This document shows positions 23,957 to 32,879 of a DNA stretch of 49,087 bases, one piece after another (position 1 is the stretch's first letter; every line of letters starts with the position of its first letter). The notes beneath the pieces are model-generated. The model did no database searches, was not told the origin of the DNA, and was given only the letters and a program-made list of their open reading frames with translations. This DNA comes from an uncultured Elusimicrobia bacterium (lineage in GTDB: Bacteria > Elusimicrobiota > Elusimicrobia > Elusimicrobiales > UBA9959), in the NCBI GenBank assembly GCA_903889965.1, contig CAISZM010000086.1, positions 1 to 49,087 of the forward strand, read 5' to 3'. Made by a program: the position numbers and the translations under genes.

Positions 23957-24253
23957 TTATTTTACGGTAGGATTCTGCGCTATCGACTTGATGCGGGCCG
24001 CGAGACGGGACTTTTTCCGGGCAGCCGCTTTCCAGTGTATAGTGCCGGACTTGGCCGCTTTATCAAGGATAGAATAGGCTTTGGGCAGCATCTTCTGAGC
24101 GTTGTCCATGTCCTTCTTTTCGACGAGAGCGCCGAATTCCTTGGAAGTGTTGTGAATTTTAGCTTTTACGCCCCTGTTCTTAGAGGCCAGTTTCTCTGAT
24201 TTCCGCCACGCCTTAATGGCGCTGGTATGCCGCCCGGTCTTGAGTTTTGCCAT
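23957..24253 (-). CDS. rpsT: Small-subunit ribosomal protein S20
   Basis: 98 residues from the ATG at 24253, giving the family start MAKLKTGRHTSAIKAWRKSE. It binds 16S rRNA early in 30S assembly. The sequence is lysine/arginine/alanine-rich and helical throughout, ending GTIHWKAAARKKSRLAARIK and a short tail. Upstream in-frame ATGs (24322 and others) lack support. It is the only minus-strand gene between holA and uvrC, and its upstream region contains one copy of the structured repeat. Confidence 0.95.
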   Translation of the reverse strand: MAKLKTGRHTSAIKAWRKSEKLASKNRGVKAKIHNTSKEFGALVEKKDMDNAQKMLPKAYSILDKAAKSGTIHWKAAARKKSRLAARIKSIAQNPTVK

Positions 24254-24555
24254 ATGCGCATAGTTTATCATTCCCTGAGCAAAAAAGCAAATGTGCGCCG
24301 CCCTATGACGCCTAAACATCATTTGAACGGATATTGCGGCTCGGCAAAGGAGACCCCGATTCCAGGGAGGGCGTGGGATTACCCTGAGCGCCCGTTGCGG
24401 GAAGGGGCCCCGCCGTCAAAGTCGGGCGGGGGAAACCGACGCAAGCGTGGACCCCGGGACACTGTAGCGTTTCCTCTTCCCGGGCGAGCAGGGTAATCTC
24501 ACGCACGACCGCGGGGAGACAGCCGCGCAAAACCGTAATAGCGCGGAATATTAGC
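24254..24555. other. 302-base divergent gap between rpsT and uvrC
   Basis: It holds repeat copy 1 (24371-24504) in its centre. I saw no convincing promoter boxes; both divergent genes presumably start within the flanks of the repeat. No protein gene is supported. Confidence 0.5.
24371..24504. repeat. Structured intergenic repeat, copy 1
   Basis: The ends pair: 24371-24386 and 24489-24504 form a 16-bp helix with one G-U. Inside, CGCCCG (24389-24394 region) pairs with CGGGCG near 24481-24486, TTGCG pairs with CGCAA, and CCCCGCC/GGCGGGG makes a hairpin around TCAAAGT. The core matches copy 2 at 39135-39258 almost base for base, apart from a 23-base insertion after GACGCAAG. The coding strand of any RNA product is unknown. 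Confidence 0.75.
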
Positions 24556-25860
24556 ATGGACCTTTCACATTTGCCGGACGGACCCGGCGTATACCTGATG
24601 CGGGACTCCGCCGGAACCGTGCTCTACGTGGGCAAGGCCAAAGACCTGCGCGCCCGCGTGGCGCAATACTTTCACAAAAATCCTTCCGACCGCCGCTGGA
24701 AGATACCCAACCTGGTGGCGCTCATACGCCGTATAGACTACATAGCCTCCTCGAGCGAGCGCGAGGCCCTGCTGACCGAGCGCCGCCTGATATACCAGCT
24801 GCAGCCCTTCTTCAACGAAATGTGGAAGGACTCAAAAACCTACCCCTGGCTTAAAATAACCAGGGAGTATTTCCCCCGCCTGGAGTTCACCCGGAGGCGC
24901 GAGAGGGACGGAGGACTCTACTTCGGACCCTACCCCAAGGTCGAGCCTTTAAAGAAGCTGATCGCCCACTTGTGGCGGATAAAATTCATCAATCTTCGCC
25001 GCTGCCGCTGGGATTTTTCCCCCGAAAAGCCCCTCGATCCGCGCAAGATCAAGGCCTGCCTCTACTACCACACGGGCCAATGCAGCGCTCCTTGCGCAGG
25101 AAGGATCTCCAGGGCAGCCTACGGCCTGCTGGCGTCGCGTGTGACGCATTTCCTTAAAGGCGACTACGAAAAGCTGCGCGCCTCGTTCAAAGCCGGTATG
25201 GCAAGGGCCTCCTCCTCTCTGCGGTACGAAGATGCCGCCGCGTACAGGGACTTTCTGAACGCCTTCGCGCACATGGAGGAGCGCGTGTCCGTGGGCAGGC
25301 TTGACCCGGACTTCATTGAGAGATCCACCGGGCTTACCGGCGCCGTTACCGCGCTGAAAGAGGCGCTGGGCCTGACCAGGCCCCCGTCCCACATAGAGGC
25401 CTTCGATACCTCGAGCCTTTTCGGGAGACAGGCGGTGGGCTCCTCCGTATGCTTCGTGAACGGCGAACGGCACACCGCGCATTACCGGCGATACAGGATA
25501 AAGTTCAGGAACAGCCCGGGCGGTTCCGATGATCTGGCAATGATCGAAGAGATAGTAGGCCGGAGGCTTGCACAGCTGAAGAAATCGGGAGAGAAAATGC
25601 CGGAACTGCTGCTTATAGACGGAGGCCCCGGGCAATTGGCCGCCGCCATGAAGGCGCTTCGCGCTTCGGAAGCGAAGATCCCCGTAATAAGCCTGGCCAA
25701 GCGTTTTGAGGAGATATATTCGCCGCGCCGCGCACTCCCGCTGCGGCTGGACCGGGCGCATCCGGGATTGCGGCTGCTGCAGGCGCTGCGCGACGAGGCT
25801 CACCGCTTCGGAATAACCTACCACCGCAAGCTGCGGGGAAAAGCGGAACTCGGGGAATAG
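24556..25860 (+). CDS. uvrC: UvrC-like excinuclease subunit, short form lacking the C-terminal HhH domain
   Basis: 434 residues, against about 600 for standard UvrC. N-terminal GIY-YIG nuclease: LPDGPGVYLMRDSAGTVLYV then GKAKDLRARV. Cysteines at CLYYHTGQCSAPCAGRIS form the Cys-rich segment, the UVR motif is near LRYEDAAAYRDFLNAF, and the RNase-H-like 5' nuclease has IEAFDTSSLFG, LLIDGGPGQLAAA and RDEAHRFGITYHR, so the catalytic acidic residues and histidine appear intact. The helix-hairpin-helix tail that helps DNA binding is missing; the frame closes with a TAG right after KLRGKAELGE. It could be a functional short UvrC or a Cho-like variant. No uvrA or uvrB nearby. Confidence 0.85.
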   Translation: MDLSHLPDGPGVYLMRDSAGTVLYVGKAKDLRARVAQYFHKNPSDRRWKIPNLVALIRRIDYIASSSEREALLTERRLIYQLQPFFNEMWKDSKTYPWLKITREYFPRLEFTRRRERDGGLYFGPYPKVEPLKKLIAHLWRIKFINLRRCRWDFSPEKPLDPRKIKACLYYHTGQCSAPCAGRISRAAYGLLASRVTHFLKGDYEKLRASFKAGMARASSSLRYEDAAAYRDFLNAFAHMEERVSVGRLDPDFIERSTGLTGAVTALKEALGLTRPPSHIEAFDTSSLFGRQAVGSSVCFVNGERHTAHYRRYRIKFRNSPGGSDDLAMIEEIVGRRLAQLKKSGEKMPELLLIDGGPGQLAAAMKALRASEAKIPVISLAKRFEEIYSPRRALPLRLDRAHPGLRLLQALRDEAHRFGITYHRKLRGKAELGE

Positions 25861-25900
25861 CCGGACTCAGCGCGGAGGCGCTGCGCCCCGCATCCAGATC

Positions 25901-26227
25901 ATGACGAAAAAACAGATATTGCTGGCAATGAAAGCCTATACCCCTTTCAGGCGGGCGGTCTGGCTCGCCTGCATGAAGATACCAGCCGGACAAACCCGGA
26001 GCTATAAGTGGATAGCCGCAAGGATAGGCCGGCCCGGAGCGGCGCGGGCGGTCGGGACGGCGCTTGGCGACAATCCCTTCGCTCCGGCGGTTCCCTGCCA
26101 CAGGGTTATAAGGTCGGACGGCAGCCCCGGGGGTTTTTCCGCGCCCGGAGGCCTCAAGGCCAAGCTGGCTTTGATAAAAAAGGAAAGCGTTTCGCGGACC
26201 AGAAAACACGGAAAGCGCCGCGCATAA
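25901..26227 (+). CDS. MGMT/alkyltransferase-domain protein (minimal, C-terminal domain only)
   Basis: 108 residues consisting almost entirely of the DNA-binding domain of O6-alkylguanine alkyltransferases. FRRAVWLACMKIPAGQTRSY and KWIAARIGRPGAARAVGTAL carry the winged helix with the Arg finger, and VPCHRVI contains the acceptor cysteine (Cys66). The N-terminal domain of Ogt/AdaB is absent, which resembles ATL-type proteins, but unlike those the cysteine is kept, so transfer activity is possible. It follows uvrC by 40 bases on the same strand; ATL proteins are known to recruit nucleotide excision repair, so the pairing is suggestive. A strong terminator follows. Confidence 0.85.
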   Translation: MTKKQILLAMKAYTPFRRAVWLACMKIPAGQTRSYKWIAARIGRPGAARAVGTALGDNPFAPAVPCHRVIRSDGSPGGFSAPGGLKAKLALIKKESVSRTRKHGKRRA

Positions 26228-26258
26228 AAAAAGCCCGGGGGTGTCCCGGGCTTTTTTT
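26226..26258. terminator. Bidirectional terminator between the alkyltransferase-domain gene and pilC
   Basis: A run of A, GCCCGGG (26233-26239), loop, CCCGGGC (26245-26251), then T7. It serves both converging genes. Confidence 0.92.
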
Positions 26259-26272
26259 ACGGAATCCGGGCG

Positions 26273-27466
26273 CTAGCCGACCATTTCTCCGAGGCTGAAC
26301 ATGGGCATGAACATCGCTATGACTATGGTGCCGATGACGATGCCCAGGAACACGATAATAAGCGGCTCTATCATGGAAGTAAGGCCTTTCACCGCGGTGT
26401 CCACTTCCTGGTCGTAGAAGTCCGCGATCTTGTTGAGCATGTTATCAAGGCCGCCGGTCTCCTCGCCCACACTGATCATCTGTATCACCATCGGAGGGAA
26501 AATATTGGCTTTTTTCAGCGGGTCGGAGATGCGGCCGCCCTCTTTTATGGAGTTATAGCTGTTCATTATGGCTTTCTCAATTACCTTGTTGCCCGAGGTT
26601 TTAGCCACCGTTTCGAGACCCTGAAGTATCGGCACGCCGGATTTAATAAGCGTACCCAGCGTGCGCGTGAACTTTGCTATAGCCACTTTTTTCAGCAGTA
26701 TGCCGAATACGGGCAGCTTCAGGGAAATTTCGTCTATCTTCTCCTGTCCCCTCGGGGTTTTCATCCATTTCTTAAAGAACCACACGCCTACGCCTATCGG
26801 CGGAACCAGGTAAAGCAGCTTGGCGCGCAGAAAATCGGAAAGGTTGACTATCATCCTGGTCAGGAAAGGCAGCTCCGCGCCGAAGCTCGAAAAGATGTCC
26901 TTAAATATAGGAATGACGAACACGATCAGGAAGATCGTGATAAGGCCGGCGACGCTGAACACGATGGTCGGATACATCAGGGCGCTCTTGACCTTGGCCC
27001 TGAGGGCCTCCGCGGATTCCAGGTAGGAGGAAAGCCGCTCGAGTATGGTGTCGAGAATACCCCCGACTTCTCCGGCCTTTATCATGGAGACGTAAAGCTC
27101 GGTAAAAGCCTTAGGGTGCTTGCGCATGGCGTCGGCTATGGAAAGCCCCGCCTCGATGTCCGTCCTGAGGCTGGCGACTACAGCCTTGAAGGCGGCGTTT
27201 TCCGCCTGCGTCTCAAGGATGTTAAGCCCGTGGACTATCGGCACGCCTGCAGAAACCAGCGTGGAAAGCTGCCGCGAGAATATTACGATATCCTTGTTGT
27301 CGATCTTGGACTTGAAAAATCTTTTTTTGACCGGGGCAGGTTTTATCTCCACGAGGGAAAGCTTCTGCTCGCGCAGGCGGCCCATCGCGGCCTTCTGATC
27401 CACGGCCTCCACGAACCCCTCCGCGATCTTGCCGTTAGTCCCTCTGGCTTTATAAACGAATTTCAT
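26273..27466 (-). CDS. pilC: Type IV pilus inner-membrane platform protein
   Basis: 397 residues of the PilC/GspF family. Two T2SSF domains are separated by a membrane helix: the first around IVIFSRQLSTLVSAGVPIVH, the second around KFTRTLGTLIKSGVPILQGL. Each is followed by the GE(V/T)GG motif (AGEVGGILDTIL; VGEETGGLDNML). Membrane helices lie near YPTIVFSVAGLITIFLIVFV, at about 225, and at the C-terminus (IIVFLGIVIGTIVIAMFMPM). It couples the cytoplasmic motors to the pilus. It is the last gene of pilB-pilT-pilC. Confidence 0.96.
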   Translation of the reverse strand: MKFVYKARGTNGKIAEGFVEAVDQKAAMGRLREQKLSLVEIKPAPVKKRFFKSKIDNKDIVIFSRQLSTLVSAGVPIVHGLNILETQAENAAFKAVVASLRTDIEAGLSIADAMRKHPKAFTELYVSMIKAGEVGGILDTILERLSSYLESAEALRAKVKSALMYPTIVFSVAGLITIFLIVFVIPIFKDIFSSFGAELPFLTRMIVNLSDFLRAKLLYLVPPIGVGVWFFKKWMKTPRGQEKIDEISLKLPVFGILLKKVAIAKFTRTLGTLIKSGVPILQGLETVAKTSGNKVIEKAIMNSYNSIKEGGRISDPLKKANIFPPMVIQMISVGEETGGLDNMLNKIADFYDQEVDTAVKGLTSMIEPLIIVFLGIVIGTIVIAMFMPMFSLGEMVG

Positions 27467-27543
27467 AATTTTGGTGGTCTTTGGCCGTCCGCCGGTTTCG
27501 TGCGGACAGTCCCCGCAGTTTCAACCTTGCCTCCCGGGCCCCC

Positions 27544-28620
27544 TCAGTTCGTGACCGAGAGAGATTTCTGCAGCAGTTTTTTCAGGTCCTCCGGGTCCGC
27601 CGAGGGGGTCAGGGCTTCCTGATAGGTTATCTTCAGCTTCTTATAAAGGTCCACCAGCGACTGGTTCATTGTGACCATCCCGAACTTGCCGCCTGTCTGG
27701 ATGATGGTGGGGATCTGTTCGATCTTCTGCTCGCGGATGAGATTGCGCACGGCGGAATTGGCTATGAGCACTTCACAGGCCAGCGTGCGGCCGGTGCCGC
27801 TGGCCAGGGGCAGCAGCTGCTGCGCGAACACCCCCTGGAGCACGAACGAAAGCTGGACGCGTATCTGCTCCTGCTGGTGGGGCGGAAAAACGTCTATGAT
27901 ACGGTTGATGGTCTGCGCGGCGTCGGAGGTGTGCAGGGTAGAAAGCACCAGGTGCCCCGTCTCAGCTATGTTGAGGGCGGCGCCTATAGTCTCCAGGTCG
28001 CGCAGCTCGCCCACAAGTATAACATCCGGGTCCTGGCGAAGGACGTGCTTCAGGGCCGCGGCGAAGGTTTCGGTATCGGCGCCCACTTCGCGCTGGTTGA
28101 CGATGCTCTTCTTATGCGCGTGAACGTACTCTATGGGGTCTTCTATGGTGACGATGTGGTAGTTGCGGTGCTCGTTCAGGTAGTCTATCATCGAAGCAAG
28201 CGTCGTGGATTTGCCGGAACCCGTAGGCCCTGTTATAAGCACCAGGCCCTTGGTAATTTTCATCAGGTCATAGACCACCGGCGGCAGGTTAAGCTCGTCG
28301 AAAGTCTTGAATTTATTGGGAATGGAGCGGATGGCGGCCCCCACCACACCGCGCTGGCGGTAGGCGTTCATGCGGAGCCGTCCCAGGCCCTTGATACCGA
28401 AAGCGAAATCCAGCTCATTGGTGGCCTCAAAGCGCTGGCGCTGCACGTCGGTCATCAGCGAGAAAATAAGCGTCTGGCACATTTCGGGGGTAAGCTTTTC
28501 GAAGGGGGTCTGGACCAGATCGCCGTCTATGCGGAGCATCGGCGTGGCGCCGGCGGTAAGATGGATGTCCGAGGCGGTCTTCTCGTGCATCATTATGAAC
28601 AGGTCGCTCATTGTAACCAT
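27544..28620 (-). CDS. pilT: Type IV pilus retraction ATPase
   Basis: 358 residues. SDIHLTAGATPMLRIDGDL at the start, Walker A GPTGSGKST, the Asp box TIEDPIEY, Walker B VILVGELRDLETIGAAL (PilT-type), the His box HLVLSTLHTSDAAQTINRII, and the AIRNLI-like AVRNLIREQKIEQIP near the C-terminus all fit PilT, which depolymerises pili for twitching and DNA uptake. An in-frame ATG at residue 4 is an alternative start. It lies 43 bases after pilB. ComEC further along in the window may use the same apparatus for DNA uptake. Confidence 0.96.
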   Translation of the reverse strand: MVTMSDLFIMMHEKTASDIHLTAGATPMLRIDGDLVQTPFEKLTPEMCQTLIFSLMTDVQRQRFEATNELDFAFGIKGLGRLRMNAYRQRGVVGAAIRSIPNKFKTFDELNLPPVVYDLMKITKGLVLITGPTGSGKSTTLASMIDYLNEHRNYHIVTIEDPIEYVHAHKKSIVNQREVGADTETFAAALKHVLRQDPDVILVGELRDLETIGAALNIAETGHLVLSTLHTSDAAQTINRIIDVFPPHQQEQIRVQLSFVLQGVFAQQLLPLASGTGRTLACEVLIANSAVRNLIREQKIEQIPTIIQTGGKFGMVTMNQSLVDLYKKLKITYQEALTPSADPEDLKKLLQKSLSVTN

Positions 28621-28663
28621 ATTGCCTAGCTCCTAAAACCAAGTCTGCCCGGTCCCTGCCCGC

Positions 28664-30433
28664 TCAGTCCACGGCCACGCCGGTAACCCGTATAACCTCT
28701 TCAACCGTCGTCATGCCGGAAAAAAGTTTTCTAAGCGCCGACTCACGCAGCGTTATCATGCCGTTTTTCCGTCCGGCTTCCTTGATGGCGGAAACCGGGG
28801 CCTTTTCCGCGATAAGCCCCCTGATAACGTCGTTGATCTCCAGTATTTCATGGATACCCATCCGGCCCTTGTAGCCGGTCTTGGCGCAGATATCGCAGCC
28901 CCTGCCCCTCGACAGCGTTATTTTACCATTTATAATATGCTTATCAAGGACGGACTTCGGCACCCCAAGGCTCACCAGCAGCTCCGGTTTCACATCGTAA
29001 GTTTCCCGGCACTTCTCGCAGATGCCGCGCACCAGCCGCTGCGCCACCACCATGAGCACGGTAGAGGAGGTCAAAAACGGCTCTATACCCATCATGCCTA
29101 TGCGGGTAATGGCACCGGCGGCGTCGTTGGTGTGCAGCGTGGAGAAGACAAGGTGCCCGGTCATGGCGGCGTTGATGGCTATAGCCATCGTCTCAAAATC
29201 GCGTATCTCTCCCACCATTATAATATCCGGGTCCTGGCGCAGGAACGAGCGCAGGCCGGCCGCGAAGGTAAGGCCGATGTCTGCGTTGACGCCCACCTGG
29301 TTTATCCCGTCCAGGTTGTATTCTATCGGGTCCTCTATGGTGATGATGTTAACGTCCGGCTCGTTGAGCGTGGCCAGCGCCGAGTAAAGGGTCGTGGACT
29401 TACCGGAACCAGTAGGGCCGGTTATCAGGTTGATGCCGTGCGGGGCCCTTATGCACTTAGAGAAAATGGCAAGGTTCTCCGGCTCCATGCCAAGGTCTTC
29501 GAGCCGCAGCTTCAGGCCGGAAGAATCCAGGATGCGCATGACGACCTTTTCCCCCGGGCCGCAGGGCAGGATGGAAACGCGCAGGTCTATTTCGTGGTCC
29601 TCTATCTTGAGCTTGGTGCGCCCGTCCTGCGGCAGGCGGTGTTCCGAGATATCGAGGTTCGCCATGATCTTAAGGCGGCTGATGATGGCGTTATAGAATT
29701 TTTTAGGCGGCGCGGGCTGCGCGTGAAGGACCCCGTCTATGCGGAACCGCACCTTGGTTTCCCTGAAGCCCGGCTCTATATGTATGTCGGAGGCGCAGGC
29801 TTTTATGGCCGAAGAGATAATAAGATTCACCATCTGCACTATCGGGGCCGACTCCCCCTTTTCTTCCAGCGAGATCAGGTCGTCTAACCCGCCTCTGCCT
29901 GTCTCTTCGGACACTATCGAGACCTCGGTCATCCCGCCGCCGGTCTTTCTCAAGATCTCGTCCAGCGCCTCCTTGGAGGTTTTGACGCCGTAATTCCTGT
30001 CTATGGCGGCGGCGATGTCGGATTCGGCGCCGAATACCGGTTTTATTTCGTAGCCGGTCATCATCTTAAGATCATCCAGGACCACTATGTTCAGCGGGTC
30101 CTCCATGGCGACCTTCAGTTCAGCGCCGGTCTTCTCCACCGCCACTAGGCCGTAACGGCGCGCTATATTTTCAGGTATTATCTTCGTAACCTCGTCGCTG
30201 ACCGCCCTCGCGCGAAGGTCCACGAACTCTATGCCGAACTGCCTGCTGAGGAATTGAAGGAGCGTGCGCTCGTCTATATATTTTTTGTGTATCAGCAGGC
30301 GGCCGAGCTTCCCCCCGCTGATGCGCTGCAGTTCGAGCACCTCGTTGAGCTGAGCTACGGTTATCTGCGCCGCACTGACGAGTATCTCGCCCAGGCGCCT
30401 GGATATGTTTATGGATATGCCTTTTTCGGTCAT
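28664..30433 (-). CDS. pilB: Type IV pilus extension ATPase
   Basis: 589 residues from the ATG at 30433, which gives the family-like start MTEKGISINISRRLGEILV; a longer frame to 30517 adds a hydrophobic stretch not expected in PilB. An N-terminal T2SSE_N domain (LNEVLELQRISGGKLGRLLI) is followed by the ATPase core with Walker A GPTGSGKST, IITIEDPIEY, VGEIRDFETM and STLHTNDAAGAI. A zinc-type four-cysteine element is present as CEKCRE and CDICAKTGYKGRMG. It drives pilus polymerisation. No pilin gene is in the window. Confidence 0.95.
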   Translation of the reverse strand: MTEKGISINISRRLGEILVSAAQITVAQLNEVLELQRISGGKLGRLLIHKKYIDERTLLQFLSRQFGIEFVDLRARAVSDEVTKIIPENIARRYGLVAVEKTGAELKVAMEDPLNIVVLDDLKMMTGYEIKPVFGAESDIAAAIDRNYGVKTSKEALDEILRKTGGGMTEVSIVSEETGRGGLDDLISLEEKGESAPIVQMVNLIISSAIKACASDIHIEPGFRETKVRFRIDGVLHAQPAPPKKFYNAIISRLKIMANLDISEHRLPQDGRTKLKIEDHEIDLRVSILPCGPGEKVVMRILDSSGLKLRLEDLGMEPENLAIFSKCIRAPHGINLITGPTGSGKSTTLYSALATLNEPDVNIITIEDPIEYNLDGINQVGVNADIGLTFAAGLRSFLRQDPDIIMVGEIRDFETMAIAINAAMTGHLVFSTLHTNDAAGAITRIGMMGIEPFLTSSTVLMVVAQRLVRGICEKCRETYDVKPELLVSLGVPKSVLDKHIINGKITLSRGRGCDICAKTGYKGRMGIHEILEINDVIRGLIAEKAPVSAIKEAGRKNGMITLRESALRKLFSGMTTVEEVIRVTGVAVD

Positions 30434-30500
30434 ATGAAACAGCGGAAAACGACAAGCGGACAGGACCAGAGCTCCTGAAAACGCGTGTAACACCGCGGTT

Positions 30501-30545
30501 ATATAATACAAAATCAAGCGGCAGTAATGCCCTCATTACCGCCGC
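30501..30545 (-). terminator. Terminator of the GYF-domain protein gene
   Basis: Arms 30518-30529 and 30534-30545 form a 12-bp stem with one A-C mismatch and a CCCT loop; on the minus strand a T-rich tail (TTGATTTTGTATT) follows. Confidence 0.65.
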
Positions 30546-30564
30546 GGCACGGACTGAAGCGCGT

Positions 30565-32721
30565 TCAGAACAGCTCTTCGTCGGACTCCTGGGCTTTTAG
30601 ATACTTTACCTGCTCCGATCCCTCCGCCTGGGTCTCGAACCCGGTCGGTTCGTCTTCGCCTTTGGCTGCGGCCCTGGGCGCGGCCGGCAGCGGGCGCAGC
30701 GGAATTCCCTTGGGACGGGACGGCTTTTTCACTGCGCGCTTGACCGCGGGGGCTGAGGGCTTCCTTACGGCGGCGGAGCTTACGGTTTTTTCTTTCGAGG
30801 ACAAATTCAGCAGCTCGATGGCGCTGTTATTCATTCCGCGGACTATGTCCTGCTTGGCGGCATCCACCTCGAACTGGTACACCATGGGATCCTGTTTAGA
30901 CCTGAGGAGCCGGTACTGCACGACCAGTATGTCCCCGTGCAGAGGGGTGGCCGTCCATTCCTCGTTAGCGCCCCTCGTAGAGCCGGGGAGAAAGGAGTTT
31001 GAGAACCAGGACTCGATCGTTCCGCGGCCTCCGGAAAGCTTGTAAGCTTTCACGATCTTAAGTGCTTTGAGCGTGATATCGTTGACGGGCTTCTCCGGAG
31101 CAGGAACTATCTTCTGCTGTACCTGTACCGGTTCCTCTTTAGGGGCCGGGGCCTCGGTCGTGGCCTCCAGCTGGCTGGTCATGCCGGCGGCTTTTTTCTT
31201 CCCGCCAAGATTAAGCATCGAAAATTCGGAAAAACTTACGCCCTCACCCATGAAAAAGTAGCCCAGCCCCCCGGCCGCGATGGAACCGAATACTACCAGT
31301 ATAAGTATGAAAGCCATCTTCCCGCCTTTCCTGCGGGGCTGATTCGCTGCCGCGGCCTCCGGCTTGCCTTTTGTTGCGGACGGCGCGGCCGCCGCGCGCT
31401 GCAGATCGGCGGGCTCCGCCGTCGCCGCGGTTGCCGCCGGGGTCCGCTTCTCCTGGAAAGCCTGCGGCGCGCCATGGTCGGAAGGAGAAAAGGTGGAGGC
31501 GGACGGTGCGCCCTGCACCTGCGAATAAAAACCCCGCACCGGTTCCGGACCGGCTGGGGCCGCCTGCGCCTGCTGCGCGGGCGCGCCGAAATCGTAAGCG
31601 GGCGCCTTATCGGGCTGCGGCTGCCGGGTATCGGGCGCAGCTGCGGCGGCCTCCGGCTGGAACTGGGGAGCGGGAAGTTCCTGGTGCGGCTCTATTTTGA
31701 ACCGCTGGGAAGTTTCCGGCTGCTGGGAGGTCACCACCGTAAAATTATAAACTACGCCGCCCGCCTGCTGCGGCAGCGGTTCCAGGACCTCCTTGTCCTT
31801 AAAGGCGTCTTTCGGAGCCGCCTCGGGACCGGGAAGCGGCTTGTCGTAATGGGAACCGTACGCATAGCTTGCCGGCTGGGCATGGCCCAGGCTCTTGAAC
31901 TTTCTGCTGGTGAGACCGGAGTCTTCCGATGCGGCGGCGGGCACGCCCGGCACGCTCTCCGACTTTATTTCCGCGGAAGATTTTATGCTCTTTAATACTT
32001 TCGGCCCGTTCTCAAAACCGGGTTTCACCGCGTCAGCCCCGGAAACAGCCCCCCCGTTCAGGGCCAGCTCTTCCAACTTCATCCCTTCTATCTTCCTTGC
32101 GTCCTCGTCGCTTTGCCCGGTTTCCGGAGCGTTGCCGTCCTGCGCCGCACCTTTAAAGCCGTCATCCGAGGCGGCGGTCCCGCTGAGCCTGGCTTCAAGC
32201 TCGCGGATGTGCTCGCGCGTCTTCTTCTCTTCCGTTTCCTTGATGCGCATCTTTTCAAGGAGGAGGTTTTTCTCCCAGCGGGCGGCTTCCAGCTCCTCCT
32301 GTATGTGGGAAAGGCGTATGTCGAGATTTTGCGCCAGGTCGTAATCGGCTTCCTTCGGCCCGGCCGCGGCTCCGGGTTCTCCCTCCCGGGAAGAACCGAG
32401 TATATCATCCAGGGTGTCAAGAAGTTCGCCGTAGTTGGCTCCGCCTGTTTTATCATCAAAATAGTTCGCCTGGGAGTCAGCCCCCCCCCCGTACCCGTAA
32501 CCCCCCGAAGATACACCCGCGGTTATCGAGCGCCCCGAACCGGCCCTGATGATCGCACCGATCTCCTCTACCTGCATGGCCGGGCGCCAGTCTCCGGGGC
32601 TGTCGCCGGTGGCGGTCTCGGCGCAGACGAGGCTCTCCTCGGCAAAAGTGGGAAGGGCCAGCATATCTGCGGGCTCGTAGGGGCCAAGTATGTTGCCCTC
32701 GGAGTAGAACCAGTATTTCAT
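30565..32721 (-). CDS. Large membrane protein with N-terminal GYF-like domain
   Basis: 718 residues, unnamed. The N-terminus (KYWFYSEGNILGPYEPADML, then DWRPAMQVEEIG) looks like a GYF_2 domain, a small peptide-binding fold. A charged coiled coil follows (about 125-185), then roughly 280 residues rich in Pro, Ala and Gln with no predicted fold. One membrane helix (AFILILVVFGSIAAGGLGYF, about residue 480) leads into a C-terminal domain (KALKIVKAYKLSGGRGTIES, FEVDAAKQDIVRG). The topology would place the GYF domain in the cytoplasm and the C-terminal domain outside. It sits directly upstream of pilB on the same strand but is separated from it by a terminator, so a link with pili is only suggestive. 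Confidence 0.7.
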   Translation of the reverse strand: MKYWFYSEGNILGPYEPADMLALPTFAEESLVCAETATGDSPGDWRPAMQVEEIGAIIRAGSGRSITAGVSSGGYGYGGGADSQANYFDDKTGGANYGELLDTLDDILGSSREGEPGAAAGPKEADYDLAQNLDIRLSHIQEELEAARWEKNLLLEKMRIKETEEKKTREHIRELEARLSGTAASDDGFKGAAQDGNAPETGQSDEDARKIEGMKLEELALNGGAVSGADAVKPGFENGPKVLKSIKSSAEIKSESVPGVPAAASEDSGLTSRKFKSLGHAQPASYAYGSHYDKPLPGPEAAPKDAFKDKEVLEPLPQQAGGVVYNFTVVTSQQPETSQRFKIEPHQELPAPQFQPEAAAAAPDTRQPQPDKAPAYDFGAPAQQAQAAPAGPEPVRGFYSQVQGAPSASTFSPSDHGAPQAFQEKRTPAATAATAEPADLQRAAAAPSATKGKPEAAAANQPRRKGGKMAFILILVVFGSIAAGGLGYFFMGEGVSFSEFSMLNLGGKKKAAGMTSQLEATTEAPAPKEEPVQVQQKIVPAPEKPVNDITLKALKIVKAYKLSGGRGTIESWFSNSFLPGSTRGANEEWTATPLHGDILVVQYRLLRSKQDPMVYQFEVDAAKQDIVRGMNNSAIELLNLSSKEKTVSSAAVRKPSAPAVKRAVKKPSRPKGIPLRPLPAAPRAAAKGEDEPTGFETQAEGSEQVKYLKAQESDEELF

Positions 32722-32879
32722 TACAAGTAAAGTTTACCAACTTGGTATTTAGGATTTAGTACAAAGATGTGGCGGAATTGTTACAGACGGCCCGGTGCCT
32801 CCCCCGGGCCCGGCCACCATGGTTCCGGGGCACGGGCACGCCGTACCCCGGGAAGCGCTGCGCCAGGGTACGCGCGCCC
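32722..32879. promoter_or_regulatory. Structured gap between gltX and the GYF gene
   Basis: Near 32731-32743 there is a palindrome TACCAA-C-TTGGTA, which could be an operator close to the GYF gene start. Farther in, GTACCC (32843-32848) and GGGTAC (32866-32871) pair around GC-rich sequence after the gltX stop and may act as its 3' end. No gene is seen. Confidence 0.3.
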
